Shown: positions 26,901 to 36,149 of the stretch, in pieces
Numbering within the stretch: position 1 is the first letter of the stretch
How the letters are laid out: each line of letters opens with the position of its first letter
The notes under the pieces: generated by a model
Told to the model about the DNA's origin: nothing
The model's input: only the letters and a program-made list of their open reading frames with translations
Databases searched by the model: none
From: Lysobacter sp. cf310
Lineage (GTDB): Bacteria; Pseudomonadota; Gammaproteobacteria; Xanthomonadales; Xanthomonadaceae
Length of the DNA: 64,000 bases
Assembly (NCBI RefSeq): GCF_900114355.1
Contig: NZ_FOSS01000003.1
Coordinates: forward strand, 431,215 to 495,214
Direction of reading: 5' to 3'
Translations under genes and position numbers: made by a program

Positions 26901-28148
26901 ATGAAGTCGAATTCCGTGAAGGCCACGGCCGCGATCGTGAGCATGATACTCGCAGGTTCCGCGGTTGCCGCCGGCAAGCCGCTGGTGAGCAGCACCGCCA
27001 CGCTGGCCAAGGCCGGCAACGACGTCGCACTGGAAAGTCTGCTATCCAGCGCCTCGACCGCCAACGTGCGCCTGGTCAAGGTCGACGCGAGCGCGGTGGA
27101 CGGGTCGCAGATCGAAATCGAGCTCGACGGGCGCGTGCTCACCGCCAACCGCAACAAGGTCGAACGCACCGAGACCGGCGACACCGTGTGGTACGGCAAC
27201 TTCGGCCCGCGCGTGAGCGCCAAGACCCTGTCGGGCGTGGATCCGCTGAACTCAGCGATCCTGGTGCGCAGCGGCGACACCGTCACCGGCACCCTGCGCA
27301 GCCACGGCAAGCTCTACCGCGTACGTCCGCTGCCGGGCGGCGAACACGCGATCGTCGAGGTCGACGAGAGCCGGCTGCCGGCCGAACATCCGCACGACTA
27401 CAACCGCCTGCCGACCATCCGCATGGCCGCGCCCGCGGACGACGGCCGGGTCGGCGCGCTCGGCATTCCGCCGGGACCGACGGCGACGATCCGGGTGATG
27501 GTGGTGGCGACCAACCAGGCGGTCGCGGCCTACGGCGGCAACATGCAGTCGCTGATCCAACTGGCGGTGGCCGAGTCCAACCAGGGCTACGTCAACAGCA
27601 ACGTCGGCATCAACCTGGTGCTGGCCAGCTACACCACCACCAGCTACACCGAGTCGGGCAACTTCAGCACCGACCTGGCCCGCTTCCGCGGCACCAGCGA
27701 CGGCTACATGGACAACATCCACACCACCCGCAACAGCAGCGCGGCCGACGTGGGCGTGATCGTGCTCAACAACAGCTCGTACTGCGGGCTGGCCTCGGGC
27801 ATCGGCTCGACCGCGGCCACCGCGTTCGCGTCGGTGTACTGGGACTGCGCGACCGGCTACTACAGCTTCGCCCACGAGATCGGGCACCTGCAGAGCGCAC
27901 GCCACGACCCGGCCACCGATCCGTCCACCAGCCCCTACGCCTACGGTCACGGCTATCGCTATCAGCCGGCCACCGGCACCCGCTGGCGCACGATCATGGC
28001 CTACAACTGCAGCCCCAGCTGCACGCGCCTGAACTACTGGTCCAACCCCAGCATCAGCTATGGCGGTGTGCCCATGGGCACCGCGACCCAGAGCGACAAC
28101 CAGCGGGTGCTGGTCAACACCAAGGCCACGGTCGCCGGCTTCCGCTGA
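26901..28148 (+). CDS. Secreted metzincin-like zinc metalloprotease (reprolysin/M12 type)
   Basis: A 415-residue exported protein. GGAGGAG stands 7 bases before the ATG at 26901, and a signal peptide (AIVSMILAGSAVAA) is followed by a prodomain of about 160 residues. The catalytic domain has TIRVMVVATNQAVAA (start), GVIVLNNSSYCGLASGIGS, and the zinc site HEIGHLQSARHD (H325, E326, H329, H335). The Met-turn is IMAYNCS. In the metzincin consensus HExxHxxGxxH the Gly is Ser here, a notable substitution. Paired cysteines in the catalytic part suggest disulfides. Such extracellular proteases fit the predatory/lytic lifestyle of Lysobacter, but the substrate is not shown. It is divergent from yciI. 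Confidence 0.85.
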   Translation: MKSNSVKATAAIVSMILAGSAVAAGKPLVSSTATLAKAGNDVALESLLSSASTANVRLVKVDASAVDGSQIEIELDGRVLTANRNKVERTETGDTVWYGNFGPRVSAKTLSGVDPLNSAILVRSGDTVTGTLRSHGKLYRVRPLPGGEHAIVEVDESRLPAEHPHDYNRLPTIRMAAPADDGRVGALGIPPGPTATIRVMVVATNQAVAAYGGNMQSLIQLAVAESNQGYVNSNVGINLVLASYTTTSYTESGNFSTDLARFRGTSDGYMDNIHTTRNSSAADVGVIVLNNSSYCGLASGIGSTAATAFASVYWDCATGYYSFAHEIGHLQSARHDPATDPSTSPYAYGHGYRYQPATGTRWRTIMAYNCSPSCTRLNYWSNPSISYGGVPMGTATQSDNQRVLVNTKATVAGFR

Positions 28149-28698
28149 CCTGAACGACCGCTCAGGGCGTTCATCGGCGCAGGCGCGCCAGCGCCCACCG
28201 GGGCCGGACCCGCGAGTCTCCGGCCCCGGCCGTCCAGCCCGCCCCGCTGAACGCCGGAGTACCCGGCGCGCCCGTCCAGCGCCGGCCCCCCGGCCGGCGC
28301 TGGACACTGCGGGCGTCAGCGCTTACCCTAAGTCTCAACGCCCGAGGCCGGACGCAGCGGCCCGTCGCGACAGGTTCCCCACACCGTCGCCACGACTCAG
28401 CACCGCTGCAACCCACCGGCCCGCGCCCGCAACCCTCTCGAACTTCGTCGCCACGCGGTCAGCGCGGCACGGGCCGAGCCGTTCGGGCCCTGCTCCGACT
28501 TTATTGAGTTACGCCTCGCCTTCGTCCAGGCCGGACCGCGCCCGTTGCCGGTTGGCCACAGGCACCGCCCGGTGCCGGGTCGTCGTGCGCGGATGTGGTT
28601 GCCGAGGTCTGTCTTCACCCGGCGCCGCCGAGCCGCGAACCCTCGCGCTCGTCGCGTCGCCATCAGCAGTACCCACGGCCCGGAGGGGCCGGCCCAGC
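28149..28698. other. Gene-free stretch upstream of scpA with GC-rich hairpins
   Basis: These 550 bp hold no gene I can support, although several frames are open because of high GC. A perfect 14-bp stem around CCC lies at 28274-28305 (GTCCAGCGCCGGCC and its complement), and a weaker GGGGCCGGA/TCCGGCCCC stem lies at about 28199-28226. Either may end the protease transcript, although neither is followed by a T-run. The scpA promoter must lie in the right half; I see no clear boxes. Confidence 0.55.
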
Positions 28699-29712
28699 AT
28701 GACCAACGAAAACGTGTCCGACGAAGCGCAGCCCGACGAGAGCGCGCCCGACGCCTCCGCAGCGGAGCCTTCCGCCGCCGGCGCCGAGCCCGCGTCGCCC
28801 GCGCCCGACGACACCGCCCCCGCGGCCGATGGCGCGGCGGCGAGCGCCGCCAGCCGTCCGCAGCAGCAGGAAATGCCGCTGGCGATGATCCACGGCCAAC
28901 CGGTGCTGCAGATCCCGCAGGACCTGTACATCCCGCCGGACGCGCTGGAAGTGATCCTGGAGGCGTTCGAAGGCCCGCTGGATCTGCTGCTGTACCTGAT
29001 CCGGCGCCAGAACCTGGACATCCTGGACATCCCGGTGGCGGACATCACCCGCCAGTACGTCCAGTACATCCAGGCCATGCACGAGATGCGCTTCGAGCTG
29101 GCCGCCGACTACCTGGTCATGGCCGCGATGCTGGCCGAGATCAAATCGCGCATGCTGCTGCCGCGCGCGCCCAACGAGGAAGGCATCGAGGAAGACCCGC
29201 GCGCCGACCTGGTGCGCCGCCTGCAGGAGTACGAGCGCTTCAAGAAGGCGGCCGAGGACATCGACGCCCTGCCCCGCCAGGACCGCGACACGGTGCCGGT
29301 GCAGGCCTTCGTGCCCGACCGCGCCTCGATCCGCCTGCCGCCGCCGGTGGACCTGAAGGAAATGCTGCTGGCGCTGCACGACGTGTTCAAGCGCGCCGAG
29401 CTGTACACCCAGCACGCGATCAAGCGCGACGCGCTGAGCGTGCGCCAGCGCATGGGCGAGTTGCTCACGCGCATGGCCGACGGCGTGTTCCACCGCTTCG
29501 AGTCGCTGTTCACGGTCGAGGAAGGCCGGCTCGGCGTGGTGGTGACCTTCCTGGGCCTGCTCACGCTGGCCAAGGAGCAACTGATCGAGATCGTCCAGGA
29601 AGGCCCGCTGGAGCCGATCTACGTCAAGTCGCTGGCGCTGATGAAGGACCCCGACGAGATCGAGCTCAGCAGCGAGTTCGACCACGCCGCCAACGACGAT
29701 CCCAACGCATGA
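28699..29712 (+). CDS. scpA: Segregation and condensation protein A (kleisin)
   Basis: Kleisin subunit of the Smc-ScpAB condensin, bridging Smc heads during chromosome compaction and segregation. The 337-residue protein has a 75-residue Asp/Glu/Ala/Pro-rich N-terminal extension, then the conserved start of ScpA (LEVILEAFEGPLDLLLYLIR, RQNLDILDIPVADITRQYVQ). A middle helical part (RRLQEYERFKKAAEDI) follows, and then the C-terminal winged helix (VVVTFLGLLTLAKEQLIEIV). The start at 28699 is the first ATG of this segment. scpB follows after 92 bp, and scpB-rluB overlap, which is the standard xanthomonad scpA-scpB-rluB set. The long N-terminal extension is typical of GC-rich relatives. Confidence 0.95.
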   Translation: MTNENVSDEAQPDESAPDASAAEPSAAGAEPASPAPDDTAPAADGAAASAASRPQQQEMPLAMIHGQPVLQIPQDLYIPPDALEVILEAFEGPLDLLLYLIRRQNLDILDIPVADITRQYVQYIQAMHEMRFELAADYLVMAAMLAEIKSRMLLPRAPNEEGIEEDPRADLVRRLQEYERFKKAAEDIDALPRQDRDTVPVQAFVPDRASIRLPPPVDLKEMLLALHDVFKRAELYTQHAIKRDALSVRQRMGELLTRMADGVFHRFESLFTVEEGRLGVVVTFLGLLTLAKEQLIEIVQEGPLEPIYVKSLALMKDPDEIELSSEFDHAANDDPNA

Positions 29713-29804
29713 GCCTGACCCTGCGCGCTTCCGCCGGCTACGACCGCGCCCCGAATGCCGCAGCGCCGCCGCAAGGCACCTAACGGTAAGAACACGCACG
29801 CCCC

Positions 29805-30776
29805 ATGGATCAACATTTCATCACCCGCATCGTCGAGGCCGCCCTGCTCGCGGCCAACCAGCCGCTGACCCTGGCGCAGCTGCACTCGCTGTTCCCGGAA
29901 GACCAGCCGGCGCCCGCCGACAGCGTCGAACAGGCGCTGGAAGCCCTGCGCGAAGGCTGCGCCGAGCGTGGCGTGGAACTGGTCGAGCTGGCCTCGGGCT
30001 TCCGCTACCAGGTCCAGGCCGACGTGCACCCCTGGGTCGCGCGCCTGTGGACCGAGCGCCAGACCCGCTACACCCGCGCCACCCTGGAAACCCTGGCCCT
30101 GATCGCCTACCGCCAGCCGATCACGCGCGGCGAGATCGAGCAGGTCCGCGGCGTCGCGGTCAACAGCAACATCATCAAGGCGCTGGAAGAGCGCGAGTGG
30201 ATCCGCGTGGTCGGCCACCGCGACGTGCCCGGCAAGCCGGCCCTGTTCGGCACCACCAAGACCTTCCTGGACTACTTCGGCCTCAAGCGCCTGGACGAGC
30301 TGCCGCCGCTGTCGGAGCTCAAGGACATCGGCGAGCTGGAACCGCAGCTGCAGTTCGACGGTCCGCCCGCGCCCAGCCAGATCGAGGCCGGCGGTATCGG
30401 CAACGCGGGTGATGAGGACGGCGCGGCCGGCAACGATGAAGCCGAGGGCGAAGACGCCGGCAACGACGAGACCGCCGGCGACGACCGCGACGCCGCAACG
30501 AATGCCAACGACAACGAGGCCGTGGGCCTCGACGATGGCGACGCCGAGCCCGAAGCCGGCGACCAAACCCAAGACAACGAAGACGCCGCCGGCGAACCCG
30601 CCGACGACGATCGGCAAGACCCCGAATCCGTCCCCATGGACGACCCCGATGCCGCGCCGGGCGAGCGCGCGGCAGACGCGAACGATCACGAGCAAGACCC
30701 TCACGCCGTCGAGACGACGACCGTTCCGAACACAGAGGCCGAGTCCGAAGACGACCGGCCGGAGCAACAGAAATGA
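29805..30776 (+). CDS. scpB: Segregation and condensation protein B with long acidic tail
   Basis: Partner of ScpA; its two winged-helix domains bind ScpA as a dimer. The conserved part is residues 1-185 (HFITRIVEAALLAANQPLTL, RYTRATLETLALIAYRQPIT, RGEIEQVRGVAVNSNIIKAL, LFGTTKTFLDYFGLKRLDEL). After about residue 190 comes a 130-residue tail of Asp, Glu, Ala and Asn, almost devoid of hydrophobics, probably disordered. Its start has no strong ribosome-binding site visible. The last codons overlap the rluB start (ATGA), so the two are translated together. Confidence 0.95.
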   Translation: MDQHFITRIVEAALLAANQPLTLAQLHSLFPEDQPAPADSVEQALEALREGCAERGVELVELASGFRYQVQADVHPWVARLWTERQTRYTRATLETLALIAYRQPITRGEIEQVRGVAVNSNIIKALEEREWIRVVGHRDVPGKPALFGTTKTFLDYFGLKRLDELPPLSELKDIGELEPQLQFDGPPAPSQIEAGGIGNAGDEDGAAGNDEAEGEDAGNDETAGDDRDAATNANDNEAVGLDDGDAEPEAGDQTQDNEDAAGEPADDDRQDPESVPMDDPDAAPGERAADANDHEQDPHAVETTTVPNTEAESEDDRPEQQK

Positions 30777-32458
30777 GCGAACACAAACCCCGCAAGCTTT
30801 CCCTGAAGCGCAGCGGTGACGCCGCCTCCACCGAGGCGCCGCGTCTGGAAGAGCGTCTGCACAAAGTGCTGGCGCAGGCCGGACTGGGCTCGCGCCGCGC
30901 GCTGGAACAGCGCATCGCCGACGGCCTGGTCAAGGTCAACGGCGAGACCGCGCAAATCGGCATGAGCATCAAGGGCGGCGACAAGATCGAGCTCGACGGA
31001 CGCAGCTTCGTCGCCAGCGCGCTGACCGAGCCGGCCCGCGTGCTGATGTACAACAAGCCCGAAGGCGAAGTCACCACCCGCGAAGATCCCGAAGGCCGTC
31101 CGACCATCTTCGAATCCCTGCCCGCGCTCAAGGGCGCGCGCTGGATCGCGATCGGCCGCCTCGACATCAACACCACCGGCCTGCTCCTGCTGACCACCGA
31201 CGGCGAGCTCGCCAATGCGCTGATGCACCCGTCGTTCGAGGTCGAACGCGAGTACGTCTGCCGCGTGCGCGCGCCGGAAGGCCAGGACAAGGTCGCCGAC
31301 AACATCGTCGACCGCCTCGCCCGCGGCGTCTCGCTGGAGGACGGCCCGGCCAAGTTCGACGAGATCGAGCGCGTCGGCGGCAGCGATTCGCACGACTGGT
31401 TCCGCGTCGTCGTGAAGGAAGGCCGCAACCGCGAAGTGCGCCGCCTGTGGGAATCGCAGGGCTGCCAGGTCAGCCGCCTCAAGCGCATCCGCTACGGCAG
31501 CGTCTCGCTGCCGCGCGAACTGCTGCGCGGCCAGTCGCAGGAACTCGCCTCCGACAAGGTCGAAGCGCTGCGCGGCGAACTGGGCCTGGAAGACGGCACC
31601 CCGTCGGCCCTGACCCTGCAGCCGGTGATCGGTCAGCGCAAGGCGGCCAAGGCCACCGTGCACCTGTCCGGCGGCGAGCGTTCGCCCGGCTACGTGGGCG
31701 GCCACAACACCGCCGACGAAGGCCGCGAACTGCGCCGCTTCGATCACGTGCGCGAAGACCGGGGCGGCCGCGGCCGCGGCGGTCCGCGCAAGCACGGCGG
31801 CCTCACGGTCAGCGGCGAAGCCGCGGCCAACCAATCGCAGAAGCCGTTCAAGCAGCGCAAGGACAAGGGTCCCAAGCCGTTGCCGGACGGCAATCCGGCT
31901 GCGTTCCGCACCTGGTACGTGCCCGACGGTGTCGACACCGGCCCCAGCGGTCATCGCAATCCCGATAGCCGCGGTCCCAAGAAGCCTTACGGCGGCAAGC
32001 CCGGCGGCGGCGGCGGTCGTGCCGGCGCGGGTGCTGGTGGCGGCGCGCGCAGCGGCGGCGGTTACGGCGGTGGCGGCCAGGGTCGCTCCGAGCGCGGCCC
32101 GGGCGGCGGCGGTTTCGGCGGCGAGCGCGGCAACAGCCCCTACGGCGAGCGTCGTGGCGGCGGTGGCGGTCAGGGACAAGGCCAAGGTCAGGGCCAGCGT
32201 TCGCGCCCCTACGGCCACCCCGGCAATGCGCCCAGCTTCCCCTCCGATCACGCCAATCCGGGCGGCTTCAATCCCTACGGCGATCGTCCGCGCAGCCCGC
32301 GTCCGGCCGGCGGCCCGGGTGGCCCGGGCGGCAAGCCCGGCGGTCGTCCCGGTGGCGCCCCGCGCCCCGGTGGCGCGCGTCCGAACGCCAACGGCCCGCG
32401 TCCCGGCGGCCCGCGCGGCGGCGGCCGTCCCGGTGGCGGTCGCGGCCCACGCGGCTAA
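30773..32458 (+). CDS. rluB: 23S rRNA pseudouridine synthase RluB with glycine/arginine-rich tail
   Basis: RluB modifies U2605 of 23S rRNA (E. coli numbering). An S4 domain covers about 25-85 (EERLHKVLAQAGLGSRRALE, QRIADGLVKVNGE). The catalytic motif IGRLDINTTGLLLLT has its Asp at residue 131. RNREVRRLWESQG and VSRLKRIRYG are conserved RsuA/RluB-type signatures. The core ends near residue 265; the remaining roughly 300 residues are basic and Gly/Arg/Pro/Gln-rich, with RGG-like repeats (GGGFGGERG, GRPGGGRGPRG), likely an unstructured RNA-binding tail. Overlap with scpB and the terminator at 32478 make it the last gene of the scp operon. RluB is preferred to RluE/RsuA by context and length of the S4-containing form. 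Confidence 0.93.
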   Translation: MSEHKPRKLSLKRSGDAASTEAPRLEERLHKVLAQAGLGSRRALEQRIADGLVKVNGETAQIGMSIKGGDKIELDGRSFVASALTEPARVLMYNKPEGEVTTREDPEGRPTIFESLPALKGARWIAIGRLDINTTGLLLLTTDGELANALMHPSFEVEREYVCRVRAPEGQDKVADNIVDRLARGVSLEDGPAKFDEIERVGGSDSHDWFRVVVKEGRNREVRRLWESQGCQVSRLKRIRYGSVSLPRELLRGQSQELASDKVEALRGELGLEDGTPSALTLQPVIGQRKAAKATVHLSGGERSPGYVGGHNTADEGRELRRFDHVREDRGGRGRGGPRKHGGLTVSGEAAANQSQKPFKQRKDKGPKPLPDGNPAAFRTWYVPDGVDTGPSGHRNPDSRGPKKPYGGKPGGGGGRAGAGAGGGARSGGGYGGGGQGRSERGPGGGGFGGERGNSPYGERRGGGGGQGQGQGQGQRSRPYGHPGNAPSFPSDHANPGGFNPYGDRPRSPRPAGGPGGPGGKPGGRPGGAPRPGGARPNANGPRPGGPRGGGRPGGGRGPRG

Positions 32459-32477
32459 GCGCTAGCGACAGGTCTTG

Positions 32478-32510
32478 AAGAAAAGGCGCCTCGGCGCCTT
32501 TTCTTTTGCG
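32478..32510 (+). terminator. Rho-independent terminator of the scpAB-rluB operon
   Basis: GAAAAGGCGCC and GGCGCCTTTTC pair around TC, followed by TTTTG, about 20 bases after the rluB stop codon. Confidence 0.88.
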
Positions 32511-32565
32511 CGCGCTCGCGCAGCCTGCATACTCTGCGCGGGGATTCGGTCGCAGGGGGACCGGG

Positions 32566-33285
32566 ATGTACACGCACGCCGATTTCGTCGAGCGCTTCCG
32601 CGCGCTCGAAGACTACGAATTGCTCGATCGCCTGGCGACGTCGCAACTTACCGACGAGGCGCGCGCCGCCTTGCAAACCGTGCTGCGCGAACGCGGCGTA
32701 TCGGCGCACGAATTGCCGGCCCTGGTGCTACAGGCGAAGAAGGACCGCTACCGCCGCACCGGCGTCACCAACGATTGCGACCGCTGCGGCAAATCCTGCG
32801 GCGTGGCCACCGTGCACGACGGCGGGCAGACCTTCTGCGGCCCCGCATGTCGCGAGCACATGCGGATCATGGAAGCCGCTGCGGACTACGACGACGACGC
32901 CGTCCATCGCCATGCGCAAACGCTGCAACACGGCCCCTGCCCGCATTGCCAACGCCAGGGCTCGCCGATCGAGGTGCGTCGGTCCTATCACGTCTGGTCG
33001 GCGCTGTTCATCACCCGCTGGGGCACGACCAGCAAGGTCCGCTGCCGCGCCTGCGGTATCCGCGCCAACCTGCTGGACGCGGGCTACTCGGCGACCCTGG
33101 GCTGGTGGGGCTTTCCGTTCGGCCTGCTGATGACGCCGGTGCAGATCCTGCGCAACCTCGGCGAAATGGTGATGCGCGATCGCGCGCGACCGCCTTCGCC
33201 GGAGCTGCTGGAATTCGCGCGCGCCGATCTGGGCCTACAGGCTTTGCGTCGGCAGCGGCTCGCAAGCGGCGCCGAAGCGCCTTAG
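32566..33285 (+). CDS. Hypothetical Cys-rich zinc-ribbon-like protein
   Basis: A 239-residue protein of unknown function, starting MYTHADFVERFRALEDYELL at 32566. An N-terminal helical domain (about 1-60, with LTDEARAALQTVLRERG) resembles the short helical segments found in proteins that follow a turn-over tag, but this is only an impression. Then follow nine Cys in zinc-binding spacing: C71/C74/C78 (CDRCGKSC), C91/C95 (FCGPAC), C125/C128 (CPHC) and C160/C163 (CRAC), suggesting two zinc ribbons. A weakly hydrophobic stretch (about 173-195) contains SATLGWWGFPFGLLMTPV and may sit on the membrane. It lies alone between two transcription units. Confidence 0.72.
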   Translation: MYTHADFVERFRALEDYELLDRLATSQLTDEARAALQTVLRERGVSAHELPALVLQAKKDRYRRTGVTNDCDRCGKSCGVATVHDGGQTFCGPACREHMRIMEAAADYDDDAVHRHAQTLQHGPCPHCQRQGSPIEVRRSYHVWSALFITRWGTTSKVRCRACGIRANLLDAGYSATLGWWGFPFGLLMTPVQILRNLGEMVMRDRARPPSPELLEFARADLGLQALRRQRLASGAEAP

Positions 33286-33378
33286 CGACGCGTCTCCGCG
33301 CCCGACTTCACATTCGCCCCATCCAGGCTTCATCGCCTGGCGCGACAGTGGCTGCGCCCTTCGATACGGACGCATGCC

Positions 33379-34530
33379 ATGGCCCTGCACGACTCCTCCT
33401 ACGATTGCGATGTGCTGGTGGTCGGCGCCAGCTTCGCCGGCGCGGCCTGCGCGCTGGCGGCCGCACGCGCAGGCCTGCGCGTCACCGTGCTGGAACGCAA
33501 GACCGATCCCGGCGAGCGCCTGCGCACCACCGGCATCGTGGTCAAGGAAGCCGCCGAACAGACCTGGCTGAGCCGCGCGCCCAGCGACTGCCTGCACCGC
33601 GTCGAACGCGTGCGCCTGTACTCGCCGCGCCTGCAAAGCCTGGCCCTGAACGCGCCCGGCTACTACTTCCTCACCACCGACACGCCGCGACTGATGCGCT
33701 GGCTGGCCGACGAACTGCGCCGCAACGGCGTCGATCTGCGCCTGGGCGCTTCGTTCACCCAGGCGCAGCGCGACGGCGACGGTTGGCGCGTCGAAGGCAG
33801 GTCGCAGGGTCTGCTGCCGATCCAATGCCGCACGCGCAGCCTGGTCGGCGCCGACGGCGCCAAGTCGCGCGTGGCCGAGCGCACCGGCCTGGGGCGGGTG
33901 CGCGAATTCCTGTACGGCATCGAGTACGAATTCGCCGGCGCGCAACTGCCCGAGCCCGACGCCCTGCACTGCTTCGTCAGCAAGCGCTACGCGCCGGGCT
34001 ACATCGGCTGGGTCGCGCAGAACCCCACCGGCGTGCAGGCCGGCCTGGCCCTGCGCCACGATCCCGAGCGCGCGCGCGTGCCGGACATCGACGGTTTCCT
34101 GGCCCGCGTCGGCGCGCTGGTCGGCCTGCCCAGCGAGCGCCCCGATTCGACGCGCGCCGGGCTGATTCCGTGCAGCGGCCCGGTGTTCCCGCTCGCGCGC
34201 GACGGCGCCCTGCTGACCGGCGATGCGGCCGGCATCGTGTCGCCGGTGACCGCCGGCGGCATCCACTCGGCCTGGGCGCACGGCTGGACCCTGGGCCAGG
34301 CCCTGGCCGCGCAGGTGCGCAGCGGCGGCCCCGCGCCGGAACGGGTCGCGATCGACAGCGCGCCGCGCTTCCGCACCAAGCGCGCCCTGCGCTGGGCCTT
34401 CGACCGCTTCCAGTTCGACTGGCCTTTCGATCTGCTGCTGCACTCCGCGCCGCTGCGCTGGGCCGCCGAGCAGGTCTATTTCCACAAGCGCGGCGACAGC
34501 CAGGCGCAGGTGCTGCGGCGGGTGGATTGA
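33379..34530 (+). CDS. FAD-dependent oxidoreductase of the geranylgeranyl-reductase/monooxygenase group
   Basis: A 383-residue flavoprotein of the p-hydroxybenzoate-hydroxylase fold. The Rossmann dinucleotide motif is DVLVVGASFAGAACALAAAR (GASFAG in place of the usual GxGxxG) ending in LER, which binds the ribose. The ATG-DG region is SLVGADGAKSRVAERTGLG. The second FAD motif is ALLTGDAAGIVSPVTAGGIH. These are characteristic of geranylgeranyl-reductase-like (ChlP/DGGR) enzymes, where the substrate cavity follows. The substrate is unknown here, and there is no isoprenoid or pigment gene beside it. The start at 33379 begins directly with the FAD domain. Confidence 0.85.
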   Translation: MALHDSSYDCDVLVVGASFAGAACALAAARAGLRVTVLERKTDPGERLRTTGIVVKEAAEQTWLSRAPSDCLHRVERVRLYSPRLQSLALNAPGYYFLTTDTPRLMRWLADELRRNGVDLRLGASFTQAQRDGDGWRVEGRSQGLLPIQCRTRSLVGADGAKSRVAERTGLGRVREFLYGIEYEFAGAQLPEPDALHCFVSKRYAPGYIGWVAQNPTGVQAGLALRHDPERARVPDIDGFLARVGALVGLPSERPDSTRAGLIPCSGPVFPLARDGALLTGDAAGIVSPVTAGGIHSAWAHGWTLGQALAAQVRSGGPAPERVAIDSAPRFRTKRALRWAFDRFQFDWPFDLLLHSAPLRWAAEQVYFHKRGDSQAQVLRRVD

Positions 34531-34723
34531 GGCGGGCCTCGCTGCGACTCGATTGGGCGCTCCCCGCCCTCGCGTCCGCCCCGTTTGAGGGGTTGCTTCG
34601 CGGCATTTACGCAAGGCGATCGATAGTCACCACAAACGCAGGGGGCGGTTAGCGAACGCGGACCGCAGCATCGCGCCCTCCCGCTCTCGCGACGGCGCGG
34701 TCAACACCGTCCCCTGCGACGTG

Positions 34724-35944
34724 CTACTGCGCGGCGCTCAGCGCGTCGAACCAGGCCAAGGCCGGCGCGTAGGTCAACGCGGCGCTGTTCCAATGATCGA
34801 CCGCGCCCAAGGCGTGCAACGACACGTTGCCGCCATGCGCCTTCGCGTACGCATAAAAGGCCTGCGCCGACTGCGGCAGCACATCGCTGTCGTCGTCGCC
34901 GTAGTAGATGCGGAACGGTGCGACCGGCGCCCAGTTATCCGTGCGGTTCTGTTCCAGCGCGCGCGTGAGCCAGTTGTCCTGGTCGGCTTGCAGCGCCCGC
35001 AGGAATTCGGGCCGGAACAGACTGCGGGCATCGGCGGGCAGCACCGGCGCGAGCTGCTCCGGGGTCTTGCTGCCGTCGAACAGCGCGGGCACGGCGGCCG
35101 CGTACTCGGGCGTCAGGGTTTCGTCCAGCGCATGTCCGTAGTAGCCCGAATAGGCGTTGGCGATGAAGGCGAAGTAGCCCGCGTTGTTGGGCGCGTCGGC
35201 GTGGGCGGGCGCCAGCTTGTTCACGACCAGCGCACGCAGATCATAGGGGCCGGCGATGCCGATCGAACCGCGCAACCGATAGCCCGCCAGCGGCTCGCGC
35301 TCCAGGGCGCGATGCACGGCCGCCGCGCTCTGCCCGCCCTGCGAGAACCCCATCAGGAACAAGGACGGCGCGGCGCGGCGTCCCAAGCCGATCGACGCCG
35401 AGCGCGCGGCGCGCAGCAGATCGAGGGTGGCGTCGGCCTGGGCCGCAGCGATCAGATAGGCCTGCGGTTCGGTGGACACGCCCAGGCCGATGTAGTCCGG
35501 CAGGACCACCTCGTAGCCATTGCCGGCGAACACCGCGGTCTCCTCGTTGCCGTCGACGCGCGCCGGCTGCGAAGGCGACGAAGCACGCGTGATCTGGGTG
35601 CCGTGCAGGTAAACCACGGTCCCTTTCGAGGCCTCGCGGCGTTCGGGCACGGCGTACAAGCCCGACGCCCGGATCGGGGCGCCACGGTGTCGAGTCCAGT
35701 AGACGATGCGGTAAAGCTCGGCGCCGCCGGCGACCGGGATCTGGCCGGGGAACTCGGACGCGATCCGCTGCAGGTGGGCGCGATCGAGCGGTCCCAGCGC
35801 TTCCAACTGGATCAGCTCGCCGCGGCGATGCGCGCGATCGCGGCCGTCGGTCTGGTGCGCGGTCGAGGATCGCAGCGCGCCGCAACCGCTCAGCGCGATC
35901 GCGGCGGCGGCGATGAAGCCGAGCATGAGCTTGTCGAGCGGCAT
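34724..35944 (-). CDS. Alpha/beta-hydrolase lipase-like lipoprotein
   Basis: A 406-residue exported protein. The start at 35944 gives a lipoprotein signal (MLGFIAAAAIALSGC, Cys about 21). The alpha/beta-hydrolase features are GTVVYLHGTQ (oxyanion strand), the nucleophile elbow GFSQGG (Ser), and PFRIYYGDDDSDVLP with the acid Asp and GAVDHW with His. The order and length resemble secretory lipase/prolyl aminopeptidase-like families such as LIP (PF03583). Anchored in the periplasm or outer membrane. It may hydrolyse esters or acyl chains. The upstream 205 bp hold the promoter. Confidence 0.83.
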   Translation of the reverse strand: MPLDKLMLGFIAAAAIALSGCGALRSSTAHQTDGRDRAHRRGELIQLEALGPLDRAHLQRIASEFPGQIPVAGGAELYRIVYWTRHRGAPIRASGLYAVPERREASKGTVVYLHGTQITRASSPSQPARVDGNEETAVFAGNGYEVVLPDYIGLGVSTEPQAYLIAAAQADATLDLLRAARSASIGLGRRAAPSLFLMGFSQGGQSAAAVHRALEREPLAGYRLRGSIGIAGPYDLRALVVNKLAPAHADAPNNAGYFAFIANAYSGYYGHALDETLTPEYAAAVPALFDGSKTPEQLAPVLPADARSLFRPEFLRALQADQDNWLTRALEQNRTDNWAPVAPFRIYYGDDDSDVLPQSAQAFYAYAKAHGGNVSLHALGAVDHWNSAALTYAPALAWFDALSAAQ

Positions 35945-36149
35945 GGCGCGATCCCCGCTCCCGACGGACGCCGCGGGATGGCGGGCTACGTTTGGGCATA
36001 GCCCGCCCGCGCGCACAGTGCCATCGGTCACGCGGGCGCATCGGCGTCTGTCGCGTTGCGCTGCGCGCAGGGGTCGCCCCGATGCCGTCGCTCAAGCCCG
36101 GTCGCGGATGGCTCCAGCGCCCGATGCGCTGCCAGGCCGCGATGCGCCT

